A stretch of 64,000 nucleotides of DNA, from the NCBI RefSeq assembly GCF_900187605.1, contig NZ_FYEA01000001.1, positions 702,871 through 766,870 on the forward strand, read 5' to 3'. Source of the stretch: Pseudomonas sp. Irchel 3H7. Its GTDB lineage: Bacteria > Pseudomonadota > Gammaproteobacteria > Pseudomonadales > Pseudomonadaceae. The notes under the pieces were generated by a model. The model made no database searches. It was not told the DNA's origin and saw nothing but the letters and a program-made list of their open reading frames with translations. The first letter of the stretch is position 1. Each line of letters opens with the position of its first letter. Positions 8,377-18,246 of the stretch are shown here, piece by piece. Position numbers and translations under genes: made by a program.

Positions 8377-9837
8377 ATGATCAAATCGTTGCGTCCACTG
8401 TTTCTCGCCGGCCTTCTTCTGCCACTGGCCCTGAATGTTTCTGCTGCCACCATCAACACCTCCCTCACCCCGAATGTCGAAAAAGCCCTCAAGGCGAGCA
8501 AATTGCAGCCCAGCGCCCTGTCGCTGGTGATGGTGCCGCTCGACGGCCCGGGCACGCCGACCGTGTTCAACGCCGACGTGTCGGTCAACCCGGCCTCGAC
8601 CATGAAACTGGTGACTACCTACGCGGCGCTGGAAATGCTCGGCCCGAACCATCAGTGGAAGACCGAGTTCTACACCGACGGTGACCTCAACGGTGGCATT
8701 CTCAACGGCAACCTCTACCTCAAGGGTGGCGGCGATCCGAAACTGAACATGGAAAAACTCTGGCTGCTGATGCGCGACCTGCGCGCCAACGGCGTGACGC
8801 AGATCACCGGTGATCTGGTGCTCGACCGCAACTTCTTCGTGCAGCCAGTGCTGCCGGAATTCAACGATGACGGCAATGACGAGAACAAGCCGTTCCTGGT
8901 CAAACCCGACTCGTTGCTGGTCAACCTCAAAGCCCTGCGATTTGTTGCCCGCAACGATAACGGGCGGGTGCTTATCTCGGTTGAGCCGCCAATCGCCAGC
9001 GTGCGCATCGAAAACACCGTCAAGGCGTTGCCCTCCAAGCAATGCACCGGCGGCGTGCGCTACAACCCCGTGCCGCAAGCCGATGGCAGCGTGACCGTGA
9101 CCGTGGCCGGCCAGTTGGGCGAAGGCTGCAGTTCGCAGACTTATCTGTCGCTGCTCGACCACGCGACTTACACCGCCGGCGCAGTGCGCGCGATCTGGAA
9201 AGAGCTGGGCGGCAGCATTCAAGGCAAGGATCGTCTGGCCTCGACACCGGGCAACGCCAAACTGCTGGCTCGTGCCTACTCGCCAGATCTGGCGGAGATC
9301 ATCCGCGACATCAACAAATACAGTAACAACACCATGGCCCAGCAGCTGTTCCTCAGCCTTGGCCAACGCTTCCGCAACGACGCCGACGGTGACGACGCCA
9401 AGGCAGCGCAACGCGTAGTGCGTCAGTGGATGGCGAAGAAAGGCATCACTGCACCGCATCTGGTGATGGAAAACGGCTCCGGTTTGTCTCGCGCAGAACG
9501 GGTCAGCGCCCGCGAGATGGCGAGCATGCTGCAAGCGGCGTGGCACAGCCCGTATGCCGCCGAGTACATCAGCTCGCTGCCGATCGCCGGCACCGACGGC
9601 ACCATGCGCAAGCGCCTGAAAACCACGGCGATGCGCGGTGAGGCGCACGTCAAGACCGGTACTTTGAACACCGTGCGGGCGATTGCCGGTTTCAGCCGTG
9701 ATGTGAATGGCAATACCTGGGCGGTGGTGGCGATCCTCAACGACAAGGCGCCGTTTGGTGCATCGTCGGTGCTGGATCAGGTGCTGCTGGATCTGTACAA
9801 ACAGCCGAAACTGGCGCAGACCGCTTCGGTCCTGTAA
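8377..9837 (+). CDS. dacB: D-alanyl-D-alanine carboxypeptidase/endopeptidase (PBP4, S13 family)
   Basis: Periplasmic penicillin-binding protein of 486 aa that trims peptidoglycan pentapeptides and cleaves cross-links. A signal peptide covers about residues 1-24 (MIKSLRPLFLAGLLLPLAL..SAA). The three active-site motifs are present: STMK with Ser74, SNN with Ser316 (YSNNTMAQ) and KTG with Lys426 (VKTGTLN). ATG 8377 is chosen because it begins directly at the signal peptide; the frame is open back to 8284. The length is typical of S13 enzymes. Confidence 0.93.
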   Translation: MIKSLRPLFLAGLLLPLALNVSAATINTSLTPNVEKALKASKLQPSALSLVMVPLDGPGTPTVFNADVSVNPASTMKLVTTYAALEMLGPNHQWKTEFYTDGDLNGGILNGNLYLKGGGDPKLNMEKLWLLMRDLRANGVTQITGDLVLDRNFFVQPVLPEFNDDGNDENKPFLVKPDSLLVNLKALRFVARNDNGRVLISVEPPIASVRIENTVKALPSKQCTGGVRYNPVPQADGSVTVTVAGQLGEGCSSQTYLSLLDHATYTAGAVRAIWKELGGSIQGKDRLASTPGNAKLLARAYSPDLAEIIRDINKYSNNTMAQQLFLSLGQRFRNDADGDDAKAAQRVVRQWMAKKGITAPHLVMENGSGLSRAERVSAREMASMLQAAWHSPYAAEYISSLPIAGTDGTMRKRLKTTAMRGEAHVKTGTLNTVRAIAGFSRDVNGNTWAVVAILNDKAPFGASSVLDQVLLDLYKQPKLAQTASVL

Positions 9838-9862
9838 CGCCGTTCAAGCAACAGCACAAAAC

Positions 9863-9956
9863 CCTGTGGGAGCTGGCTTGCCAGCGATTGCGGAATGTCA
9901 GTCACTGAATATGCTGACTGAAATGACGCTATCGCTGGCAAGCCAGCTCCCACAGG
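9863..9956. repeat. REP inverted pair, type A
   Basis: 26-base arms at 9863-9888 and 9931-9956, identical to those at 2746 and 5122 but in the opposite arm order (CCTGTGGGAGC first). The spacer is 42 bases. It lies between the convergent dacB and diguanylate cyclase genes. Confidence 0.9.
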
Positions 9957-9974
9957 GGTTGCGCTGTATTGAAG

Positions 9975-12356
9975 TCAGCTCATCTGCTCGACACGATCAC
10001 GCCCGCGCTGCTTTGCCATATACACACCCGAATCCGCCCGCAGCAACAGCGCATCCGCGCCCTCCCCCGGTCGCCAACTGGCGATACCGAAACTCGCGGT
10101 GACCACGCCGACCACATCCACCGGCGCACTGCGCAAACCCTGCCACAGCTCAACCGCCAACATGTACGCGTGTTCGCCGTCGATGTCCGGGCACAGCACC
10201 ATGAACTCTTCGCCGCCCAACCGACAGAACACATCGGTACGCCGCAGACGATGGCCGATGCGCTCGCACACCGCTTGCAGCACCCGGTCGCCCACAGCGT
10301 GACCGTACTGATCGTTGATACGTTTGAAATGGTCGATGTCGAGCATAATCACCGACAGTTCGCCCCCGCCGCGCTCGACCCGGGCCATTTCCGTGGTCAG
10401 GCGTTCCTGGAAATAGCGGCGGTTGTGGATACCAGTCAGCGAATCGGTCACCGACAGCGCGCGCAATTCTTCTTCCACACGTTTCAGGTCGGAAATATCC
10501 GAAATATAGCCATGCCACAGCACGCCGCCGCCCGGCAGTTCTTCCGGCGTCGCTTCGCCGCGCACCCAGCGCAAGCCGCGCTCGGGCAATTGCACGCGGT
10601 ATTCTTCGCGCCACGGGCTGAGGCTGTCGGCCGAAGCGCGAATGGAAGAGCGCACACGGGTGACGTCCTGTGGATGAATGCGCGTGAAGATCGCCTCGGC
10701 GTTGAACAGCAGCACATCCGGCTCCAGTTCGTAGATCTCGCGGATGCCGTCGCTGGCGTAGATCACACTGAAGCGCCCATCGAATTCCATCTTGAACTGA
10801 TAGATGCCGCCGGGCACATGCGCGCTGAGTTTCTTCAGCAACACGTCCCGCGCCGCCAGCACCTCGTGCACGCGCTTGCGCTCGGTGATGTCGATGCAGA
10901 TCGCCAGATGTCCGACCCACAAACCCTGCTCATCGAGCACTGGGGTGGCCAGCATGTTCACCGGAATATGGCTGCCATCGCTGCGTACCAGCGTCCATTC
11001 GCGAGCCTCGTGGCCACCGACTTCGCCGCCCTCGACCAACATCGCGTGGCAGGTCGGGATGCTTTTACCGTAACGCGCACTTAGCTCGGCGGCGCGGGCT
11101 GTCAGTTCTCGGGGCAGATGCAGGTTTTCCAGGGTCATGTGCCCGACGACGTCGGCGCTGCTGTAGCCGAGCATTTGTTCGGCGCCGGGGTTGAAGGTGT
11201 TGATCACCCCGCGCAGGTCGGTGGCGATGATTGCCACCTGCGTCGCCGCATTCAACACGCCGCGCAACTGACCGTGGGTGCCGCGCAATTCCTGTTCGCT
11301 GGCGTGCAGCTCCTGGGTGCGCAGTTCGACCATGCGCAAGGCGCGCTGGCGCTGACTGACCAACACGTAGAGCAAGGCGCTGAGCAGCAGACTGAGCAAG
11401 CCACCGAGGACGATTACGCTGCCGACCGACGAATGATTTGCCTGTGCGAAGGCGTCGCTCGGCAAGATATCGACCTGATAGTCGTGATCGGCCATGCGCA
11501 GTAACCGCGTGGCCGACAGGTCGCTCGGCGCCGGCTCGTTGGTCGACTCGAACAATACTTCGTGCTGATCATTGGTCGACATGTCGAGAATGCGCACCGA
11601 CAGATAGTCATGGAAAGCGTCCGGCAAACCGTCGGCCAGCAACTGACGCATGCTGATCACCGCCATGACGTAGCCAAAGGATTGCTGCTCGCCACTGTGA
11701 CTCACGGGCGCCACCAGCAGCACGCCGCGCGCGTAGGACGGCTCAATGCTGACTAGGTGCATCGGTTGCGACACCGCCAGTCCGCCGAGCTTGTCGGCCC
11801 GTTGCAGGGTGTCACGACGCAAGGGTTGCGCGAGCAGGTCATAACCCAACGGTGAGCCGAGCCGGCTTTGCGTCTGGCTGTAGAGCACCGGCACGTATTC
11901 ATCGCGCACGCCAGCCAGTTGCAGCTCGCCCTGGGCATTCAGTTCACGCAAGGTGAAGTTACTCAGGCCTTCATCACGCACCCGCTGCTCGAATGCGGCG
12001 CGCTCGGCTCCATTGACCTTGAGGGCAAACGAATAGGCCTGGGTACGCATCAATAAGGGTTGGGTGTAACCGTCGAATTCGGTGCGGGACACCGATTCAG
12101 AGTTGGCGAAGAAGCGGCGCAGGCCGTCGAGGCGTTGCTCCTGGTCCTGAAAGCGTTCTTCGATGCGGGTGTAACGTTCGTTGGTCAGCAGCTGAAAACG
12201 CTGGCGGGTTTGTTGCTGAAACTGATTGAGGGTGGCCCAGGCGAGCAGCCCCGTGAGAATCCCGCCGGCGAGCAATACCAACACCGCGACCAGCCAGGCC
12301 GAGACGTCTTCGCTGATAAAACCCAGAATCTTTGGGCGCACGGGGTGCAACGACAT
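9975..12356 (-). CDS. Membrane diguanylate cyclase with CHASE, PAS-PAS and GGDEF domains
   Basis: 793 aa sensor that should make cyclic di-GMP from GTP. Order: a TM segment at about 18-42; a periplasmic CHASE-type sensor at about 50-300; a second TM near 305-328; a PAS domain at about 355-480 (ATDLRGVINTFNPGAEQMLGYS); a second PAS/PAC at about 500-620; and GGDEF at about 630-790. The active-site motif is RLGGEEF, and an RRTD five residues before it matches an RxxD inhibitory site, so the enzyme should be active and feedback-inhibited. No EAL domain is present. The CHASE ligand is unknown. No operon partner. Confidence 0.9.
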   Translation of the reverse strand: MSLHPVRPKILGFISEDVSAWLVAVLVLLAGGILTGLLAWATLNQFQQQTRQRFQLLTNERYTRIEERFQDQEQRLDGLRRFFANSESVSRTEFDGYTQPLLMRTQAYSFALKVNGAERAAFEQRVRDEGLSNFTLRELNAQGELQLAGVRDEYVPVLYSQTQSRLGSPLGYDLLAQPLRRDTLQRADKLGGLAVSQPMHLVSIEPSYARGVLLVAPVSHSGEQQSFGYVMAVISMRQLLADGLPDAFHDYLSVRILDMSTNDQHEVLFESTNEPAPSDLSATRLLRMADHDYQVDILPSDAFAQANHSSVGSVIVLGGLLSLLLSALLYVLVSQRQRALRMVELRTQELHASEQELRGTHGQLRGVLNAATQVAIIATDLRGVINTFNPGAEQMLGYSSADVVGHMTLENLHLPRELTARAAELSARYGKSIPTCHAMLVEGGEVGGHEAREWTLVRSDGSHIPVNMLATPVLDEQGLWVGHLAICIDITERKRVHEVLAARDVLLKKLSAHVPGGIYQFKMEFDGRFSVIYASDGIREIYELEPDVLLFNAEAIFTRIHPQDVTRVRSSIRASADSLSPWREEYRVQLPERGLRWVRGEATPEELPGGGVLWHGYISDISDLKRVEEELRALSVTDSLTGIHNRRYFQERLTTEMARVERGGGELSVIMLDIDHFKRINDQYGHAVGDRVLQAVCERIGHRLRRTDVFCRLGGEEFMVLCPDIDGEHAYMLAVELWQGLRSAPVDVVGVVTASFGIASWRPGEGADALLLRADSGVYMAKQRGRDRVEQMS

Positions 12357-12448
12357 AAGGACAACTCACTACGCCAGCATTTACGGGAAAACCCCATTGA
12401 CCGTGTGTGAGTTATAGCTATTAGCCACTAATTTAGCTAGCGCGGGCA

Positions 12449-12486
12449 GATCCACGGAGCCTTTAAAAATCAAGGCTCTGTGGATC
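12449..12486. other. Long hairpin between rlmKL and the cyclase gene
   Basis: A 15 bp stem with one G-T pair (12449-12463 with 12472-12486; GATCCACGGAGCCTT) encloses an A-rich 8-base loop. It lies 16 bases downstream of the rlmKL stop on the minus strand. There is no clear U tract, so terminator function is uncertain. Confidence 0.5.
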
Positions 12487-12501
12487 CAATTGCGCAAAGC
12501 G

Positions 12502-14772
12502 TCAACGAGCCGTGATTTTCCAGGCGCGGTGGATCTTGGTGTTACGGGCGAAATCCGGATCGATGGTCTGCGCGCTGATTTCCTCGACCGCGTAACGCTC
12601 GGCGAGGTTTTCTTCCAACTGGAACTTGCGGAAGTTGTTGGAGAAATACAGCACACCGCCCGGCGCCAGACGCGCCATGGCCAGGTCAATCAACTGCACC
12701 TGATCACGCTGCACGTCGAAGATGCCTTCCATGCGCTTGGAGTTGGAGAAGGTTGGCGGATCGATGAAGATCAGGTCGTACTCGTCGCGGCTGCTCTCCA
12801 GCCACGCCATCACATCGCCCTGCTCCAGACGGTTCTTGTCGGAGAAACCGTTCAACGACAGGTTGCGACGCGCCCAGTCGAGGTAGGTTTTCGACAGGTC
12901 AACGCTGGTGGTACTGCGCGCGCCGCCCTTGGCCGCGTGCACGCTGGCGGTCGCGGTGTAGCAGAACAGATTGAGGAAGCGCTTGCCGGCGGCCTCTTTC
13001 TGAATACGCATGCGCATTGGCCGGTGGTCGAGGAACAGACCGGTGTCGAGGTAGTCGGTGAGGTTGACCAGCAACTTCACGCCGCCCTCGCTGACTTCAT
13101 TGAACTTGCCTTGCGCAGCCTGACGCTCGTACTGCTTGGTGCCGCTCTGGCGTTCGCGGCGTTTGACCACCACGCGGCTCTTGTCGACGTTCAGCGCCTG
13201 CGGAATGGCCGCCAGGGCATCGAACATGCGCGCCGAGGCTTTTTCCGGGTCGATGGATTTTGGCGCGGCGTATTCCTGGACGTGCACCCAATCGTGGTAC
13301 AGGTCGATCGCCATCGCGTACTCGGGCATGTCGGCATCGTAGACACGGTAGCAATCAATGCCTTCGCGCTTGACCCACTTGCCCATGGCCTTGAGGTTTT
13401 TTTGCAGACGGTTGGCAAACATCTGCCCGCCTTCGCTCAAGCGCGGCTGCTCGATCACTGGCGCCGGAGCCGGCGTCGGTTTGATCGGGTTGCCGTTCTT
13501 GTTGAACTTGCGTTCTTGCGGCTCGTCCGGGGTCTGATCGTAAGCGGCTTGCTCGCGCTCGGCCTGACGCTGTTCCGGAGTGCGACGCTCGCCAGTGACG
13601 AACTGATCCGGCAGCACTTTGATCAACAGCAGTTTGCACGGCAGCGCGCCGTTCCAGAACGAATACTGTTTGTGGCTGCGGATACCCATGCGCTTGCCCA
13701 GATCCGGCGCGCCGGTGAACACCGCCGCTTCCCAGTTCAGGCAAGCCTGACGCAGACGCTCGCCGAGGTTCTGGTAGAGGTACAACAGGCTGGCTTCGTC
13801 ACCGAGACGCTCGCCGTACGGTGGGTTGCAGATCACCAGACCTTTCTGGTTCTGATCCGGACGCGGCTCGAAAGTCGCCACTTCGCCCTGGTAGATCTTG
13901 ATCCACTCGCTCAGGCCGGCACGCTCAACGTTGTTGCGGCCCGGCTGAATCAGACGCGGATCGGCTTCGTAGCCACGAATCCACAACGGTGGCTTGGCCA
14001 GACCGGCAGCGGCACGCTCGACGGCCTCTTCATGGAGTTTTTTCCACAGTGCCGGCACGTGACCGAGCCACGCGGTAAAGCCCCACTGCTCACGACGCAG
14101 GTTCGGCGCCATGTCGGCGGCAATCATGCCGGCTTCGACGAGGAACGTACCGACACCGCACATCGGGTCAGCCAGCGCGCCGCCTTCGGCAGCAATGCGC
14201 GGCCAGCCGGAACGGATCAGAATCGCCGCCGCGAGGTTTTCCTTCAGCGGTGCAGCGCCCTGCTGCAGACGGTAACCGCGCTGATGCAGGCTGTGGCCGG
14301 ACAGATCAAGGGAAAGAATCGCTTCGCCGCGATCCAGACGCAGGTGAATGCGCAGGTCCGGGTTGAGCTTGTCGATCGACGGACGGTCGCCCTGTGGGGT
14401 GCGCAGTTTGTCGACGATGGCGTCTTTGACTTTCAAGGCGCCGAAGTGGGTGTTGTCGATACCCGAGCCATGGCCACTGAATTCAACAGCCAGGGTGCCA
14501 TCGCTGAGCATGTGATCCTGCCAGTCGATGTCGAGCACGCCGTGGTAGAGGTCTTCAGCGTCTTTCATCGGGAAACGCTTGAGCACCAGCAGCACGCGGT
14601 TGGCCAGACGCGACCAGAGGCACAGGCGATAAGCGGTTTCCATGGTCGCCATGCCACGCACGGCGGAAGTGTGCTCGCGCGCTTCTTCAAGGCCAAGCCC
14701 GACGGCTTCCTCGATGAGCAGGCCTTCAAGGCCTTTAGGGCAAGTGAGGAAGAGTTCGAAACGGTCGGACAT
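12502..14772 (-). CDS. rlmL: 23S rRNA (guanine-2445-N2 / 2069-N7) methyltransferase RlmKL
   Basis: Bifunctional cytoplasmic rRNA methyltransferase of 756 aa. The N-terminal half has a THUMP domain (about 45-155), then the RlmL catalytic domain with the SAM loop DPMCGVGTFLVEA (about 200) and the NPPYGER active site (about 320). The C-terminal half is RlmK, with RMRIQKEAAGKRFLNLFCY near 585 and FIDPPTFSNS near 670. A low-complexity linker with many Arg, Glu and Pro residues (about 395-445) joins the two halves. The start is ATG 14772. The fused length is usual for gammaproteobacteria. Confidence 0.95.
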   Translation of the reverse strand: MSDRFELFLTCPKGLEGLLIEEAVGLGLEEAREHTSAVRGMATMETAYRLCLWSRLANRVLLVLKRFPMKDAEDLYHGVLDIDWQDHMLSDGTLAVEFSGHGSGIDNTHFGALKVKDAIVDKLRTPQGDRPSIDKLNPDLRIHLRLDRGEAILSLDLSGHSLHQRGYRLQQGAAPLKENLAAAILIRSGWPRIAAEGGALADPMCGVGTFLVEAGMIAADMAPNLRREQWGFTAWLGHVPALWKKLHEEAVERAAAGLAKPPLWIRGYEADPRLIQPGRNNVERAGLSEWIKIYQGEVATFEPRPDQNQKGLVICNPPYGERLGDEASLLYLYQNLGERLRQACLNWEAAVFTGAPDLGKRMGIRSHKQYSFWNGALPCKLLLIKVLPDQFVTGERRTPEQRQAEREQAAYDQTPDEPQERKFNKNGNPIKPTPAPAPVIEQPRLSEGGQMFANRLQKNLKAMGKWVKREGIDCYRVYDADMPEYAMAIDLYHDWVHVQEYAAPKSIDPEKASARMFDALAAIPQALNVDKSRVVVKRRERQSGTKQYERQAAQGKFNEVSEGGVKLLVNLTDYLDTGLFLDHRPMRMRIQKEAAGKRFLNLFCYTATASVHAAKGGARSTTSVDLSKTYLDWARRNLSLNGFSDKNRLEQGDVMAWLESSRDEYDLIFIDPPTFSNSKRMEGIFDVQRDQVQLIDLAMARLAPGGVLYFSNNFRKFQLEENLAERYAVEEISAQTIDPDFARNTKIHRAWKITAR

Positions 14773-15304
14773 GGTATTTCCAGAGCCTTTGGCTAGTGAA
14801 TCGGCAACGCATTGCCGATCCGGTTTTCAATCAGGCGCTTTTCTAAAAGAGCGCCCGCGTGGCACGAAGGTGTGCCGTTCCATCCCCGCTGCTCGGGTTA
14901 AAAGAGCTTAGATGCCGGGACAGATAAAAAAGTTGATGAAACAAAAAGTCCTAAAGCGACCCTTCGTCGCTTTATACCCCAGCGCAAACGTGGGTCATTC
15001 TCACTAAAGAATTAACCCCATCATCCAGCGCGGGGCCGATCATACCGGGGTTTGCTGAAAAACCGTGCATCAAACCCGTCGTTACTTATGGCTGTAGCAC
15101 TAATTTCGTTACGTCCTTATGACAAAACGATCATTCCCTCGGTGTGACTCATTGGTTAGAACTGAACACAGGTTGACGTCGCAACGGCGTCAACACCTTG
15201 GCTTGCCACGCCGGCAGCGAGCCGCACCATGGCAGGTTTTTTCTGCCAGACCTCAGTTGAGGTCAACGCGATACAAAACAGTCAACAAGTGAGGGAAACA
15301 CCCT
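14773..15304. other. Long non-coding region between rlmKL and rmf
   Basis: 532 bp with no convincing gene. Visible items are an 8 bp hairpin (14952-14959 with 14967-14974, TAAAGCGA/TCGCTTTA), a CCTCA/TGAGG hairpin at 15251-15262, and a short AGGG-AAACA-CCCT hairpin at 15292-15304 that overlaps the rmf Shine-Dalgarno GAGGG and abuts the ATG. This gap probably holds the rmf promoter and a long 5' leader. Confidence 0.5.
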
Positions 15305-15520
15305 ATGAGAAGACTTAAGCGTGATCCGTTGGAAAGAGCATTTTTGCGCGGATATCAATATGGCGTTGGTGGCAAATCCCGTGAGCTTTGCCCATTTACT
15401 CTACCGTCGGTACGTCAAGCCTGGATTAACGGCTGGCGAGAAGGACGCGGCGACAACTGGGACGGTATGACCGGCACTGCGGGAATCCACAGACTCAACG
15501 AACTTCACGCCGTCGGCTGA
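15305..15520 (+). CDS. rmf: Ribosome modulation factor
   Basis: 71 aa basic protein that dimerises 70S ribosomes into inactive 100S particles in stationary phase. The sequence MRRLKRDPLERAFLRGYQYG followed by GKSRELCPF and RQAWINGWREGRGDNWDG is the classic RMF pattern. Start ATG 15305 has GAGGG 10 bases upstream. The product is small and single, with a terminator at 15606-15630. In other bacteria rmf is controlled by growth rate and ppGpp; that is known for the family and is not shown here. Confidence 0.96.
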   Translation: MRRLKRDPLERAFLRGYQYGVGGKSRELCPFTLPSVRQAWINGWREGRGDNWDGMTGTAGIHRLNELHAVG

Positions 15521-15605
15521 CACAGGGCACTTATTCCGACACGACAATCTGAATTTGTAACGACTTACCATGCACGTCCTTCCCGGACGGCGGGCTGCGG
15601 CCCAG

Positions 15606-15630
15606 GGGCTCCTTCGAGGAGCCCTTTTTT
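15606..15630 (+). terminator. Rho-independent terminator of rmf
   Basis: The stem GGGCTCC/GGAGCCC (15606-15612 with 15618-15624) has a TTCGA loop followed by six T (15625-15630). Confidence 0.92.
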
Positions 15631-15665
15631 ATGCCTGTCACATTATCTGTGCCATACACAAAACC

Positions 15666-15754
15666 TGTAGGAGTGAGCCTGCTCGCGATAGCGGTCTGTC
15701 AGTCGCTGATGAAGTGACCGAAAGAAAGCTATCGCGAGCAGGCTCACTCCTACA
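15666..15754. repeat. REP inverted pair, type C (GTAGGAGTGAGCCTGCTCGCG core)
   Basis: 27-base complementary arms at 15666-15692 and 15728-15754, beginning TGTAGGAGTGAGCCTGC. It lies between rmf and the convergent pyrD. Other copies of this family are at 22177 (degenerate), 38106, 46633 and 56430. Confidence 0.9.
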
Positions 15755-15776
15755 AGGGAACAGTGGTGTCTATGGA

Positions 15777-16796
15777 TCAGCGCAAGGCGGCGATCGCGTC
15801 TACCGATTCGCGAATCAGCGCCGGGCCCTTATAGATGAAGCCGGAGTAGATCTGCACCAGGCTCGCACCGGCGAGAATCTTCTCCGCCGCATGCTTGCCT
15901 TCGGTAATCCCGCCAGCCGCAATGATCGGCAACCGCCCCGCCAATTCACTGGCCAGCACCTTCACGGTATTCGTACTCTTCTCACGCACCGGCGCGCCAG
16001 ACAACCCGCCCGCCTCGTCGCCATGCTCCATGCCCTCAACGCCAACACGGCTGAGGGTGGTGTTGGTCGCGATTACCGCGTCCATGCCGGTTTCGATTAA
16101 CGCCTGGGCGACCTGCGCAGTTTCTTCATCGGTCATGTCCGGCGCGATCTTGATCGCCAGCGGCACATGCTTGCCGTGACGCAGGGCCAGTTCGGCACGG
16201 CGCGTGGCCAGATCCGCGAGCAACTGCTTGAGCGAATCGCCAAACTGCAGGCTGCGCAGGCCCGGGGTGTTCGGCGAACTGACGTTGACCGTGACGTAGC
16301 TGGCGTGGGCATAAACCTTGTCCAGGCAGATCAGGTAGTCGTCGACCGCGCGTTCAACCGGGGTATCGAAGTTCTTGCCGATATTGATGCCCAGCACGCC
16401 TTTGTATTTCGCTGCGGCCACACGCGCCAGCAGGTTATCGACACCGAGGTTGTTGAAACCCATGCGGTTGATGATCGCCTCGGCTTCCGGCAAGCGGAAA
16501 ATCCGTGGTTTCGGGTTGCCCGGCTGCGGACGCGGGGTCACGGTGCCGATTTCAACAAAACCGAAACCCAGCTGTGCGAAACCGTCGATCGCCGCGCCAT
16601 TCTTGTCCAGACCGGCCGCCAGACCTACCGGGTTCGGAAACTCGAGGCCCATGACCGTCACCGGTTTCTTCGCCGGCGCCTTGCACAGCAAGCCGTTGAG
16701 GCCCAAACGCCCACCCGCGCCGATCAGATCCAGCGACAGATCGTGGGAGGTTTCCGGGGAAAGTTTGAACAACAGCTGACGGGCCAGGGAATACAT
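15777..16796 (-). CDS. pyrD: Dihydroorotate dehydrogenase (quinone), class 2
   Basis: 339 aa membrane-associated flavoenzyme that oxidises dihydroorotate to orotate in pyrimidine synthesis, using quinone. The N-terminal amphipathic segment [20 protein letters not shown] is the membrane-binding helix of class 2. FMN/substrate motifs are [15 protein letters not shown] (about 60), [15 protein letters not shown] (about 170), which carries the class 2 catalytic Ser, and GLSGAPV near 265. The frame is open upstream to 17141, but ATG 16796 matches the family start and length. Confidence 0.95.
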   Translation of the reverse strand: MYSLARQLLFKLSPETSHDLSLDLIGAGGRLGLNGLLCKAPAKKPVTVMGLEFPNPVGLAAGLDKNGAAIDGFAQLGFGFVEIGTVTPRPQPGNPKPRIFRLPEAEAIINRMGFNNLGVDNLLARVAAAKYKGVLGINIGKNFDTPVERAVDDYLICLDKVYAHASYVTVNVSSPNTPGLRSLQFGDSLKQLLADLATRRAELALRHGKHVPLAIKIAPDMTDEETAQVAQALIETGMDAVIATNTTLSRVGVEGMEHGDEAGGLSGAPVREKSTNTVKVLASELAGRLPIIAAGGITEGKHAAEKILAGASLVQIYSGFIYKGPALIRESVDAIAALR

Positions 16797-16886
16797 GGGC
16801 GGCAATGACTCGGGCGGCGAAAAGAGGCGGCGATTATAGCCGGGCATCGACCTGCCGCGCGAGGCGCACGCGCAAATCACTGGCAG

Positions 16887-16902
16887 TGGCATATGCCTTG
16901 CA
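16887..16902 (+). promoter_or_regulatory. Candidate sigma-54 promoter of nasS-nasT
   Basis: TGGCATATGCCTTGCA has GG and GC exactly 12 bases apart and a consensus TTGCA -12 box. It lies 118 bp before nasS. Sigma-54 control would fit NtrC-regulated nitrogen genes. Based on inspection only. Confidence 0.5.
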
Positions 16903-17019
16903 CCCTCCTTGACTATCAGCGCGCAGGCCAATGACGGCAGGCGGGCAAGGACAATGGCGTCGTCCCGGGTTTTGCCTGCGCAAAGTCCGCGGCGGCGCTT
17001 TTTTTCGAGGTGGCGGTGT

Positions 17020-18231
17020 ATGAATGAACCTTCGGTAGGGCCACTGGCCTGGGTCAATGGCAGCGATGCTCCGGAAAAGACTGCAATCAACCTCGGTTTC
17101 ATGGCGTTGAGCGACTGCGCATCGGTTGTCGTTGCTGCCACACAAGGCTTTGCCCAGCCTTACGGGCTGACCCTGAATCTCAAGCGCCAAAGCTCCTGGG
17201 CCAACCTGCGCGACAAACTCGTCAGCGGTGAACTGGATGCTGCCCACAGTCTGTACGGTCTGATCTACGCCGTGCATCTGGGCATTGGCGGTGGGGCGTC
17301 GAGCGACATGGCGGTGTTGATGGGGCTGAATCAGAACGGTCAAAGTCTCAACCTGTCCCACGGCCTGCAGAACATTGGTGTGACCAGTCCTGAAGCGCTG
17401 GACCGCCACGTGCACCAAAGCCGCGCAAAACTCACCTTCGCCCAGACCTTTCCCACCGGCACCCATGCGATGTGGCTGTATTACTGGCTGGCGAGTCAGG
17501 GCATTCATCCGTTACAGGATGTCGACAGCGTGGTGGTGCCGCCGCCGCAAATGGTCGCGCACCTGCAAGCCGGGCGCATCGATGGCTTTTGCGTCGGCGA
17601 GCCTTGGGCTGCTAGCGCGGTGCAGCAGAATCTGGGTTTTACCCTGGCCACCAGTCAGACCATCTGGCCCGATCACCCGGAAAAAGTCCTTGGTTGCACC
17701 CGTGAATTTGTCGAGCAGTATCCGAACACGGCACGGGCGCTGGTGATGGCGATCCTTGAAGCCAGTCGCTTTATCGAAGAAAGTCCGGAAAACCGCCGCA
17801 GCACCGCGCAGTTGCTCAGCGCGCCGGAATATCTGGACGCTCCGCTTTCGTGCATTGAGCCGCGTTTTCTCGGTGACTATTCCGATGGCCTTGGCAATCG
17901 CTGGCAGGATCCGCACGCGCTGCGTTTTCACGGCAACGGCGAGGTGAATCTGCCGTATCTGTCGGACGGTATGTGGTTCATGACCCAGTTCCGCCGCTGG
18001 GGCCTGCTGCGCGAAGATCCGGATTACCTCGCCGTCGCCCGCCAGGTTCAGCAACTGGACGTCTACCGCGACGCCGCCACCGCTGTCGGCGTGGCGGCGT
18101 GGGGCACCGACATGCGCAGCAGCCAGTTGCTCGACGGCAAAATCTGGGATGGTAGTGACCCGGCCGCTTACGCGCGCAGCTTCAAGCTGCACGCGTTGAA
18201 CGACGACGCCCCTCTTCTCGCCCGCCGCTGA
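17020..18231 (+). CDS. nasS: Nitrate sensor protein NasS (NrtA/CmpA-like, cytoplasmic)
   Basis: 403 aa protein of the NrtA/SsuA-like solute-binding fold without a signal peptide, so it acts in the cytoplasm. It starts with [17 protein letters not shown], has [19 protein letters not shown] (about 65) and [14 protein letters not shown] (about 150), and the family DGFCVGEPW (about 190). In the known NasS-NasT pair, NasS holds NasT inactive and releases it when nitrate binds. Start ATG 17020 has GAGGTG upstream; the frame is open back to 16909. nasT follows after 15 bp. Confidence 0.92.
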   Translation: MNEPSVGPLAWVNGSDAPEKTAINLGFMALSDCASVVVAATQGFAQPYGLTLNLKRQSSWANLRDKLVSGELDAAHSLYGLIYAVHLGIGGGASSDMAVLMGLNQNGQSLNLSHGLQNIGVTSPEALDRHVHQSRAKLTFAQTFPTGTHAMWLYYWLASQGIHPLQDVDSVVVPPPQMVAHLQAGRIDGFCVGEPWAASAVQQNLGFTLATSQTIWPDHPEKVLGCTREFVEQYPNTARALVMAILEASRFIEESPENRRSTAQLLSAPEYLDAPLSCIEPRFLGDYSDGLGNRWQDPHALRFHGNGEVNLPYLSDGMWFMTQFRRWGLLREDPDYLAVARQVQQLDVYRDAATAVGVAAWGTDMRSSQLLDGKIWDGSDPAAYARSFKLHALNDDAPLLARR

Positions 18232-18246
18232 CAGGAGACCGCGAAC

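Noticed and set aside
12490..14796. 768-codon plus-strand open frame opposite rlmKL
   Set aside because: Mirror of the rlmKL frame; the minus strand carries all methyltransferase motifs.
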